64,000 nt of DNA. Origin: Clostridiales bacterium. GTDB lineage: Bacteria; Bacillota; Clostridia; Lachnospirales; Lachnospiraceae. The stretch spans positions 1-64,000 of the forward strand of contig JAJQCD010000013.1 in assembly GCA_021202925.1 (NCBI GenBank), in the 5' to 3' direction. Made by a program: the position numbers and the translations under genes. Of this stretch, positions 24,189 through 31,804 are shown piece by piece (the first letter of the stretch is position 1; the number at the start of each line of letters is the position of its first letter). The notes under the pieces are model-generated. The model saw nothing but the letters and a program-made list of their open reading frames with translations. It had not been told where the DNA came from and searched no databases.

Positions 24189-26723
24189 ATGGCTGCAATG
24201 ACAGAGAAAACGGAACATGCCCCTTTCAGCGGAACCGAGCCGTATGACCACACCTATAGTCTCGGCTACCAGGTGCATCATGAAGACTGGTCTCCGTTCC
24301 CCAGAGTGAATCACCTCAGACAGACGTTTCTGGACCGGCCGTATGATGTGGACGTCGAGCGCCTGCGTCTGGTCACCGAATCGTATAAAAACCATGAGAG
24401 AGATTCTCAGAAGCTGAAATGTGCTTATGCGTTTGAAAACATTCTCATGCATACGACTCTGGAGATTTATGACGAGGATCTGATCCTCGGCGAGATTGCC
24501 GCTCCGGCCAAGGCCTCTCCCATTTATCCGGAATTTTCGGTTAACTGGATTATTGACGAGGTGCTGCATTTCCCGTTTGAGGAGCGTGCGCATGATCAGT
24601 TTTATATCCGCAATGATGAGGAGCGCAGGGAAATCGTCGATCTGTGTCAGTACTGGGTCGGAAAGACAGTGGATGATCTGATCAATGATACGCTGGACGA
24701 TGACCAGATCAAGGGTTCCGAGGCAGGCAAGAAGATTTTCCAGACCAACCTGTATCATTACGCAGGCGTGGGTCATCTGGTGCTGGATTATGCCAAGCTG
24801 ATGCGGGTTGGTTTTGACGGGCTGATTCGTGATGCGGAGGCAAACTACGCAAAGATTACAAAGAAAGATGTGGATTACGCGGAAAAGAGAGATTTCTATC
24901 AGGCCATGCTCATCTCTCTGAACGCGGCTAAGAAATACATTGAGCGCTACGCGAAGCTGGCTGCGGATCGCGCGGTGGCGGAAACGGATCCGAAGAGAAA
25001 AGAAGAGCTGGAGATCATGTCCGCGAACTGTTACCAGGTTGCCGGAGGACCGGCCAAAACCTTCTGGCAGGCGTTGCAGCTGTTCAATTTCGCGACCACG
25101 CTGACGCAGATTGAGGGCAACGGGCATTCCATTTCTTACGGGCGCATGGATCAGTGGCTGTATCCTTATTACAAGGCGGATATGGAGAATGGCACGATCA
25201 CCAAGGAGTTTGCCCTGGAACTCATCGAGGTTCAGTATGTGAAGATGAATAATCCGACCAAGCTGAAGGATAAAGGCACGGTTGTTGTTCGCAATGGTCG
25301 TGGATTCGGCGGTGAATGTCTGACCATTGGCGGTGTGGATCGGGACGGAAATGACGCGACCAATGATCTGACCATGCTGATGCTTGAGGCCTCCGCGCAT
25401 ACGCGCATGATGAATCCGTGGCTCCTGGTACGGATGCATGAGAACACACCATATGAAGTCCGGGTGAAGACCGTTGAGTGTATTCGCGCGGGTTACGGAC
25501 ATCCGAAGGTCTTTAATGATGCGGCCACGATTCCGGCCATGATGCGCAAGGGTATGACACTGGAGGAGGCCAGAGACTATGCGGTCGTCGGCTGTGTGGA
25601 GCCTGATCTGCCCGGTAAGGAGTATGGCTGGCATGACGCTGCTTATGTGAATACGGCAAAGATGATGGAAATGGTCTTAAACGGCGGACGCTGCCTGGAC
25701 TGCGGTCCCCATTGCCCACGCTGGGAGCGCTGCGGCGCACTTGGAAAGCATGTCGGCCCGGATACCGGAAATCTGGCGACGTATCAGAGCTTTGATGAAG
25801 TGCTGGAAAGTGTGGATAAGCAGTTTGAATACTGGTGCGATCAGATGTGCAGCAGCCTGAATATCATTGACAAGGCGCATCGGGCACGCAAACCGCTGCC
25901 GTTCGTCTCCGCGTTCTTCGAGGATTGCATTACGTCCGGCAAGGATCTGACCGAGGGCGGAGCAAAGTACAATGGCATCGGTCCGCAGGCAAGTGGACTT
26001 GCTACCTGCGCGGATTCGCTGGCAGCGATCAAGCAGCTGGTATTCGAGGAGAAGCGTTACACGGGCGCCGAGATGCTTCAGGCGGTGCTGGATAACTGGA
26101 AGGGACATGACGTGCTCTACGCACTGGTCAACAGTTCCAAGGTACATCATTACGGCAACGATGACGATTATGCAGATGATCTGTTCAAATACATGTTTGA
26201 GTGCTATTGCAGACATGTGGCGGGCAGACCGACACAGAGAGGCGGCGCGTTCAGTCCGGGCGTGTATTCGGTAAACGCGAACGTCGGCATGGGTCTGAAT
26301 ACCAACGCTTCCATTGATGGACGCCGTGCCGGAGAGGCGATCTCGGACAATATGGGGCCGGTTCATACAGACGGCGGTTCTCATGATACCGAAGGTCCGA
26401 CGGCGATTGCCAATTCGGTGACCAAGGTGGATCATAGCCTGGCAACCAATGGCACACTGTTGAACCTCCGTTTCCCGGAGGAAGCGGTGGCCGGTACGGA
26501 AGGCCGCGACAACCTGGTACATTTTATTGACGAGTATATGGCAAAGAAAGCCATGCACGTTCAGTTCAATGTCATGAGCTCCGCAACGATGAGAGCTGCG
26601 CAGAAGAAACCGGAAGATTACAGGGATATGCTGGTTCGCGTGGCAGGCTACAGCGCATATTTTGTAGAACTGGGTAAACCGCTGCAGAAGGATCTGATCC
26701 AGCGTACCGAATTGCATTTCTGA
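24189..26723 (+). CDS. Glycyl radical enzyme, substrate unknown
   Basis: An 844-residue member of the pyruvate formate-lyase superfamily. The thiyl cysteine is Cys469 in VVGCVEPD with the general-base Glu471, and the radical site is Gly820 in RVAGYSAYF near the C-terminus. The GCVE motif, in place of the adjacent cysteine pair, excludes true pyruvate formate-lyase and fits dehydratases, decarboxylases, C-N and C-S lyases. The substrate loop RGGAFSPGVYSVNANVGMG does not match glycerol, choline or hydroxyproline enzymes that I can recall in detail. No microcompartment genes are near. An activase gene precedes it and a LuxR-type regulator lies upstream; a terminator follows. Confidence 0.88.
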   Translation: MAAMTEKTEHAPFSGTEPYDHTYSLGYQVHHEDWSPFPRVNHLRQTFLDRPYDVDVERLRLVTESYKNHERDSQKLKCAYAFENILMHTTLEIYDEDLILGEIAAPAKASPIYPEFSVNWIIDEVLHFPFEERAHDQFYIRNDEERREIVDLCQYWVGKTVDDLINDTLDDDQIKGSEAGKKIFQTNLYHYAGVGHLVLDYAKLMRVGFDGLIRDAEANYAKITKKDVDYAEKRDFYQAMLISLNAAKKYIERYAKLAADRAVAETDPKRKEELEIMSANCYQVAGGPAKTFWQALQLFNFATTLTQIEGNGHSISYGRMDQWLYPYYKADMENGTITKEFALELIEVQYVKMNNPTKLKDKGTVVVRNGRGFGGECLTIGGVDRDGNDATNDLTMLMLEASAHTRMMNPWLLVRMHENTPYEVRVKTVECIRAGYGHPKVFNDAATIPAMMRKGMTLEEARDYAVVGCVEPDLPGKEYGWHDAAYVNTAKMMEMVLNGGRCLDCGPHCPRWERCGALGKHVGPDTGNLATYQSFDEVLESVDKQFEYWCDQMCSSLNIIDKAHRARKPLPFVSAFFEDCITSGKDLTEGGAKYNGIGPQASGLATCADSLAAIKQLVFEEKRYTGAEMLQAVLDNWKGHDVLYALVNSSKVHHYGNDDDYADDLFKYMFECYCRHVAGRPTQRGGAFSPGVYSVNANVGMGLNTNASIDGRRAGEAISDNMGPVHTDGGSHDTEGPTAIANSVTKVDHSLATNGTLLNLRFPEEAVAGTEGRDNLVHFIDEYMAKKAMHVQFNVMSSATMRAAQKKPEDYRDMLVRVAGYSAYFVELGKPLQKDLIQRTELHF

Positions 26724-26750
26724 TTGAATGGAATTTCATATTTTATTTCC

Positions 26751-26784
26751 AGGCCCCTCCGGCTGTTGCCGGCAGGGGCTTTTG
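26751..26784 (+). terminator. Terminator of the glycyl radical enzyme operon
   Basis: GCCCCT and CCGGC pair with GCCGG and AGGGGC, followed by TTTTG, 28 bases after the stop codon. Confidence 0.8.
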
Positions 26785-26866
26785 AAATTCCTGCTTTTTT
26801 AAGAGTGCGGGGCGTCTGAATTTCTGATACAATATTATAAAACGAAGCAGGAAAAGAGGATGCATG

Positions 26867-27844
26867 ATGAGTGTTGAAGATTTTTATTTGCTGCTGGTAT
26901 TTTTTCTGGTTTATTCGTTTCTCGGATGGTGTGTGGAGGTGGCTTACCACGCAGTCACGTTCGGAAAGGTTGTGAACCGGGGGTTTCTGAATGGCCCGGT
27001 CTGCCCGATTTACGGGTTCGGGATGCTGGCGGTGATTGTGCTGTTGCTGCCGGTGGAGGAACATCTGTTTCTGCTGTTCCTGGGCGGACTGTGCCTGACC
27101 AGTGTCATCGAATTGTTCGGCGGCTGGGCATTATACCGGCTGTTTCATATGCGGTGGTGGGATTACACGAACGAACCGTTCAACCTCGGCGGATATGTCT
27201 GTTTGAAATTCAGCCTGATGTGGGGGATTGGCTGTGTGTTGATGGTCCGGGTAATTCATCCGCTGATTCAGACACTGGTGGAAATCGTCCCGCGGGCGGT
27301 GGGAGTCTGGGGAATGGTGTCCTTATATTGCCTGTATGCGGTGGATACGGTGGCGACGGTATTTACTGTCATTGGCTTAAGTCACGATCTGGAAACGCTG
27401 AATCGTATTACCGGAGAGCTCAGAGAAGTCAGTGATCGGATAACGGAGCGAATCGCGGACACCGCGATCTCGACGGATCAGCGGATTGGTGAACAGAGAG
27501 TGCAGGCGGCGCTTGCCAAAGCAGAGACAAGGGACGCGGCAGAGAGGGTGCAGACGCAGGCACGCGAGAACGTTGCCCGTATGAGGAACCGGCTGATCAC
27601 AGCTTCCGTGGAAGCGGAGAAGGATCCGCAGTATATGGAGCTTGTGAGAAGGAAGAAGGAACTGGAGGCCAGAGTAGAAGACTGGCGCAGACAGATGCTT
27701 CACCATCGCTATTACGGGACACGGCGTTTCCTGGATGCTTTTCCAAATCTGCGGCATGAGGATCATCGCGAAGCGTTAGACGGACTGAGAGAATTTCTGC
27801 AGGAAAAAAGAAAGGAAATCCGTTCGGAAAAGAAGAAAAAGTAA
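26867..27844 (+). CDS. Multispanning membrane protein of the putative ABC-permease family PF06541
   Basis: The first 175 residues hold five or six hydrophobic helices with conserved motifs: FLGWCVEVAYHAV, NRGFLNGPVCPIYGFG and LFHMRWWDYTNEPFNLGGYVCLKFS. These are diagnostic for PF06541, a Firmicute family of unknown function named after ABC permeases. Residues 185-325 are charged and helical, probably a coiled coil facing the cytosol. AGAGGA supports the ATG at 26867; one lies three bases earlier. The gene stands alone after the terminator. No ATPase is adjacent, so transport activity is unproven. Confidence 0.8.
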   Translation: MSVEDFYLLLVFFLVYSFLGWCVEVAYHAVTFGKVVNRGFLNGPVCPIYGFGMLAVIVLLLPVEEHLFLLFLGGLCLTSVIELFGGWALYRLFHMRWWDYTNEPFNLGGYVCLKFSLMWGIGCVLMVRVIHPLIQTLVEIVPRAVGVWGMVSLYCLYAVDTVATVFTVIGLSHDLETLNRITGELREVSDRITERIADTAISTDQRIGEQRVQAALAKAETRDAAERVQTQARENVARMRNRLITASVEAEKDPQYMELVRRKKELEARVEDWRRQMLHHRYYGTRRFLDAFPNLRHEDHREALDGLREFLQEKRKEIRSEKKKK

Positions 27845-27992
27845 CAGGAAATCGTAAACTTATCATCACAGAAAAATCATGGAATCGGGCTAAGTTATTG
27901 GTAAGAAACGTCTACACTCCTTGGTGGTTTCAGTTATCGGAAAAAGAGGATTCCGCCAATGGAGCAGGAAAGAAATGAGAGGAGGATGCAGG

Positions 27993-29015
27993 ATGTTGAT
28001 GCGTAGGTGGAAAAGAAGGATGGCGATGGTTCTGGCGACCGCGCTGTGTGTGGCAGCGGCGTTCCCGGCGATGGCGGCGACCACGATCAGCAGCATTTCT
28101 CTGAAGGTGACGTCGAATATCAGCGTCGGCGATACGGAGAGTGATGTGGATGTGGAGTCAACCTCGAGCAAATACAGTGTGACTGCGGTGAGCGTGACGA
28201 ATGAATCAGGCGAATGGGAGGCCGGAGACGAGCCGGAGCTGAAGGTGACGGTAGAGACGGAGGGCAGCCGGACCTTTGATTCCAGTTTTACGAAGAGCAA
28301 GGTGAGCCTCAGCGGGAGCGATGCAAGCGTGAGTTCGGTCACAAGGAAGACGTCGAGCAAGCTGTATGTGTACATTACGCTGGATGAACTGGAAGGCGGC
28401 GACACGTCGGGAGATTATGATCTGACAGTGACGGAACTGGAGTGGGACGATGACGGGACGGCGGTCTGGGACGAGGTGGAGGACGCGAAGAAATATGAGG
28501 TCCGACTCTACCGGGATGACAGCAGCGTGACGTCCGTGCTGACGACGACAAAGGAAAAGTATGACTTTGGGAAATACTTTACGGAGAAGGGAACCTATAC
28601 ATTCAAGGTGCGGGCAGTCTACAATTCCTCCCATAAGGGCAGCTGGGTATTGTCGGACGAATGGTATGTCACTTCGAGTGAGGCAAGAAAGATTTACAAT
28701 GCGAGCAGCTCTGGTTCTGACTCTTCCACGGCCAGTACATCGGCAGGTCCCGGCGTGACGACCACGACCACTGCGACGTGGGTGTTGGACAGTGTGGGCT
28801 GGTGGTGGAGACGCGCGGATTCCAGCTATCCGGCCAGCCAGTGGGAGTATATCAACAACGCCTGGTATTATTTCAATGCCGCAGGGTATATGGTGACCGG
28901 ATGGGTGCAGACCAACGGGATCTGGTATTATTGCGGAGAGGATGGCGCCATGCTTGCCAATACGGTGACGCCGGACGGGTATTATGTCGGCGCGGACGGG
29001 GCGTGGGTGCAGTGA
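27993..29015 (+). CDS. Secreted cell-wall-binding-repeat protein
   Basis: A 340-residue exported protein. Residues 1-28 are a signal peptide (positively charged start, hydrophobic core, AMA cleavage site). About 30-230 form acidic, Ser/Thr/Val-rich beta-domains, the second resembling fibronectin type III folds. A Ser/Thr linker follows. The C-terminal 75 residues contain choline-binding-type repeats (YINNAWYYFNAAGYMVTGWVQ and NGIWYYCGEDGAM), which tether proteins to the wall. AGAGGAGG upstream fixes the start at 27993. No enzymatic domain is visible; a structural, adhesive or host-contact role is possible. Confidence 0.78.
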   Translation: MLMRRWKRRMAMVLATALCVAAAFPAMAATTISSISLKVTSNISVGDTESDVDVESTSSKYSVTAVSVTNESGEWEAGDEPELKVTVETEGSRTFDSSFTKSKVSLSGSDASVSSVTRKTSSKLYVYITLDELEGGDTSGDYDLTVTELEWDDDGTAVWDEVEDAKKYEVRLYRDDSSVTSVLTTTKEKYDFGKYFTEKGTYTFKVRAVYNSSHKGSWVLSDEWYVTSSEARKIYNASSSGSDSSTASTSAGPGVTTTTTATWVLDSVGWWWRRADSSYPASQWEYINNAWYYFNAAGYMVTGWVQTNGIWYYCGEDGAMLANTVTPDGYYVGADGAWVQ

Positions 29016-29106
29016 CGAATCGATGTCATTTCAATCGTCGCAGTTAAAACAAATGTGCGGGAGAAAGCCGGGACTTGAATGGCCCCGGCTAAAACTGTAA
29101 AGGGCA

Positions 29107-29136
29107 TTGACAAAAGTGCGCAATCGGATATATAAT
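29107..29136 (+). promoter_or_regulatory. Promoter of the galactonate regulator gene
   Basis: TTGACA (29107-29112), 18-base spacer, TATAAT (29131-29136). Confidence 0.75.
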
Positions 29137-29146
29137 ACTGCACAGG

Positions 29147-29168
29147 CAGTTGTTAAAAATAACGACTG
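29147..29168. promoter_or_regulatory. Palindromic operator, probable autoregulatory site
   Basis: CAGTTGTTA and TAACGACTG form an inverted repeat with one mismatch around AAAA, just after the likely start of transcription and 13 bases before the regulator start codon. Its position is right for GntR/FadR-type autorepression. Confidence 0.55.
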
Positions 29169-29181
29169 TGAGAGGTAATGG

Positions 29182-29877
29182 ATGGAGTTTGAAAAGATAA
29201 CTAAGGTTAATTTAGTAGATTCTGTTTGTAAACAGTTAAGAGAAAGGATACTTTCCGGCAAATATCCGGAAGGAACCAGACTGGATGGTGAGAATAAGCT
29301 TGCCGCGTCGTTTAATGTGAGTCGGGTTGTGATCAGAGAAGCATTGAGACAGCTGAGAAGTGAGAGACTGATCATAACCAGGCAGGGAATGGGAACCTTT
29401 ATTGCGAATCCAAGTAATTTCCTGAAGGATGAGGTAATTGATCTGACGGAGCAGGGTTATCTGGAGTTCTGGGATTTCAGAAGAAGTGTTGAGTATAGTG
29501 CAGTTACACTTGCTAAGAAGAATGCCAGTGATTCTGATTTTGAGGAGATAGAACGTTGCATACAGAAAATTAAGGAATGTGGACAGAACATAGATATTCT
29601 GGGGGAGGCAGATTATCAGTTTCATTTAACGGTTGTGAGTTGTTCGCATAATGTTTATCTGGAAAATGCGATGAAGATCAATAAGAATATGATGGTAAGC
29701 GTTTTTAATGCGATGAACAGTTTGCCCGGAGCGTATGGGTATATGTCACATTCCCATGTGAATGTAGCCAGGTGCCTGAAGAACAGAGACCCGGAACGCA
29801 TTATAGAACAATATGAAGAAATGCGTAAATATAATATATCCAGGTTGGAGGAGTATTTTAAGAATGCGGAGGTGTGA
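29182..29877 (+). CDS. GntR/FadR-family regulator of the galactonate block
   Basis: A 231-residue repressor-type protein. Residues 10-75 are the GntR winged helix (LRERILSGKYPEGTRLDGENKLA, SRVVIREALRQLRSE, GMGTFIA). The C-terminal all-helical FCD domain carries the metal-binding pattern with WDFRR at the front, the Asp/His of EADYQFHLTVV and HSHVNVARC later, which usually binds an organic acid. It stands directly upstream of the transporter and the sugar-acid catabolic genes on the same strand, so it is the likely counterpart of DgoR, releasing DNA when galactonate or a breakdown product is present. Confidence 0.88.
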   Translation: MEFEKITKVNLVDSVCKQLRERILSGKYPEGTRLDGENKLAASFNVSRVVIREALRQLRSERLIITRQGMGTFIANPSNFLKDEVIDLTEQGYLEFWDFRRSVEYSAVTLAKKNASDSDFEEIERCIQKIKECGQNIDILGEADYQFHLTVVSCSHNVYLENAMKINKNMMVSVFNAMNSLPGAYGYMSHSHVNVARCLKNRDPERIIEQYEEMRKYNISRLEEYFKNAEV

Positions 29878-29949
29878 TATTTTTTATTCCAACCTGTAGG
29901 ACATGTTATGACTGATGACAGATATACTATTTATCAAACCAATAAAAGT

Positions 29950-29963
29950 TATAGTCGACTGTA
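29950..29963. promoter_or_regulatory. Palindrome upstream of the transporter genes
   Basis: AGTCGACT is perfectly symmetrical with TAT and GTA flanks. It shares the hexamer CGACTG with the regulator palindrome at 29147-29168. A short hairpin (AATGCGC, AAAA, GCGCATT, 29983-30000) follows before the ribosome site. It is a candidate second operator. Confidence 0.4.
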
Positions 29964-30030
29964 CGGTCAACCAAAAGAAGTTAATGCGCAAAAGCGCATT
30001 AAAAATAAATAAAAAAGGAGAAAGAAGGAA

Positions 30031-31098
30031 ATGAAAAAATCACTAGCAGTAATCCTGGCGGCAGTAATGGTGCTGGCGACCACGGCGTGTGGAGGCGCAA
30101 GCTCGACTCAAAGTGAGACGCAAAGTCAGACGCAAAGCGAAACGCAGGCACAGGCACAGAGCGAGACGGAAGGACAGGCGGAGGGCTCAGGCGCAGCAGA
30201 CAGCTATCCGGAAAAATCAATTGAAATTATCATTCCTGCCAATCCGGGCGGAGATACGGATACGACGGTTCGAGCGATTGCGCAGTCCCTGACGGAAATT
30301 CTGGGACAACCTGTTACGGTAACGAATATGGCAGGTGGTTCGGGAACAGTCGCCATGACAGAATTACTCAACCGTGACGCGGACGGCTATACAGTGTTTT
30401 ATCATCATGTCGATACATTGTTGCTTGAATTACTGGGGCGGATGGACACAGACTGGACATGGGAAGAGGCACTTGATATTGCCGCGGTAACCGGTGGCGG
30501 GAATACATATTGTCTGTTTGTCCGCAAGGATAATGCTCAGGGGATTGAGACGTTCGATGATCTTGTAGAATATGCGAAAGCAAATCCTGGAGAATTGACG
30601 TATGCAGTCGAGATCGGAGGAACCCTTCACATGCATGCGCTGGCAATGATGGAGGCATTGGGTATTGAGGTGGATTGCGTCGATATCGGTTCTGCATCCG
30701 ATCGTAATGTAGCCTTCCTGGGCGGACAGGTTGACCTGATGGAGGCTCTGTACAGTCAGGGAGAGGAGTATATTGAAAGCGGCGATTATATTCCGCTGTT
30801 CGTATTCGGAAACGAACGCAACAGCAATTTTGAGGATATTCCGTGCTCCGGTGAACTTGGATTTGACTTTGCGGCCGAGTGGTTCTATTACTTTGGATTT
30901 AAGAAGGGAACCGATCCGGAGATTGTTTCGAAGTTTACGGACGCCGTTGGTCAGGCAGTTGAGATGGAACCATATACTACTGCGCTGGAGCTGTATGATT
31001 TCAGAGCAAATTTCCAGCCGGGTGAAGATGGTGTTGCCTTTATGAAAGGCGTTCAGGAGGTTTATCGCCCGATGGCGGAACAGCTTATGAATAATTAA
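30031..31098 (+). CDS. TctC-family substrate-binding lipoprotein of a tripartite tricarboxylate-type transporter
   Basis: A 355-residue extracytoplasmic solute receptor. The signal peptide ends ATTACGG with the lipidated cysteine near residue 20, followed by a low-complexity Gln/Ser/Thr/Glu linker up to about residue 55. The mature fold starts YPEKSIEIIIPANPGGDTDTTVRA, the classic TctC/BugD entry. It delivers a carboxylate or sugar acid to the TctA/TctB membrane pair encoded next. Position within the galactonate genes suggests D-galactonate or a related aldonate as ligand, an unusual cargo for this transporter class. AAGGAG sites precede the start. Confidence 0.88.
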   Translation: MKKSLAVILAAVMVLATTACGGASSTQSETQSQTQSETQAQAQSETEGQAEGSGAADSYPEKSIEIIIPANPGGDTDTTVRAIAQSLTEILGQPVTVTNMAGGSGTVAMTELLNRDADGYTVFYHHVDTLLLELLGRMDTDWTWEEALDIAAVTGGGNTYCLFVRKDNAQGIETFDDLVEYAKANPGELTYAVEIGGTLHMHALAMMEALGIEVDCVDIGSASDRNVAFLGGQVDLMEALYSQGEEYIESGDYIPLFVFGNERNSNFEDIPCSGELGFDFAAEWFYYFGFKKGTDPEIVSKFTDAVGQAVEMEPYTTALELYDFRANFQPGEDGVAFMKGVQEVYRPMAEQLMNN

Positions 31099-31111
31099 TT
31101 TGTTGGAGAGT

Positions 31112-31147
31112 GCGGCAGATGAGTAGTCGGCTCATCTGCCGCATCTT
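31112..31147 (+). terminator. Intercistronic hairpin between tctC and tctB
   Basis: A perfect 12-bp stem (GCGGCAGATGAG with its complement), seven-base loop, then ATCTTTT. Placed between receptor and membrane genes, it probably stops part of transcription or protects the upstream message, giving more receptor than permease. Confidence 0.7.
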
Positions 31148-31163
31148 TTCAGAGGGGAGTCAC

Positions 31164-31754
31164 ATGGAGAAGAATAAATCAGTAAATTATAGAGATTTCA
31201 TTGCAGGAATCGTAATTATGGCATTGGCTGTATTTTTCTATTGTTCTACATTTGGCACGAAATCCTTTCTCGGGACCGGAGCAGGACGTACAAATGCGGA
31301 TACAATTCCAAAAATTGTAGCAGTCATTATGTTCATTCTGGGAGCAATTATTCTGATCAAATGGTTTGTGGAGTTAAAAAAAGGAAAAATATCTGTTTTT
31401 CAACAGACAGATAATGGTATGGCTGATTGTACGGATGCGGATGAAAGCCAGATGAAAACAAAACTGCTGTTTCAGAAAATTACAATGCCTGTGACATTGG
31501 TTTTGATATTCTATTATATCTATACCATGCCGATTATAGGATTTACGATATCTATGTTTTTCTTTTTGACATTGCAGATTACTTTGCTTTCCATTGATTT
31601 TTCGGCGAAAAGCTGGTGTAAAAACATTGTAATTGCATTGATTGCATCGGTGAGTATTTATGTGATTTTTGGTTGTGCGTTTGCATTGGCTGTACCCAAG
31701 GTTTCTCCGGTCGACCTGTTCCTTGGCGAATTGTATCGCTCTGTTTTTGGGTAA
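31164..31754 (+). CDS. TctB-family small membrane subunit
   Basis: A 196-residue protein with four hydrophobic helices (about residues 10-30, 50-72, 110-130 and 155-180) and a charged loop in the middle, matching the small subunit of tripartite tricarboxylate transporters, which partners TctA. GAGGGGAG five bases upstream selects the ATG at 31164; an in-frame ATG 54 bases earlier lies within the hairpin. It is weakly conserved in sequence, so identity rests on topology and on its place between TctC and TctA. Confidence 0.82.
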   Translation: MEKNKSVNYRDFIAGIVIMALAVFFYCSTFGTKSFLGTGAGRTNADTIPKIVAVIMFILGAIILIKWFVELKKGKISVFQQTDNGMADCTDADESQMKTKLLFQKITMPVTLVLIFYYIYTMPIIGFTISMFFFLTLQITLLSIDFSAKSWCKNIVIALIASVSIYVIFGCAFALAVPKVSPVDLFLGELYRSVFG

Positions 31755-31804
31755 GTTTGCCTGGGTGATTTATAACAATTTCAGAAAAAGGAGGAAGATA
31801 ACGC

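Noticed and set aside
23961-25634. A 557-codon open frame opposite the glycyl radical enzyme gene
   Set aside because: It mirrors codon periodicity of the real gene, has no ribosome site and no recognisable domain, and the plus strand encodes a complete conserved enzyme.
24189-26723. Naming the enzyme pyruvate formate-lyase, glycerol dehydratase or choline trimethylamine-lyase
   Set aside because: The single cysteine GCVE motif excludes the first, and there is no microcompartment or partner dehydrogenase for the others; the substrate residues cannot be assigned by eye.
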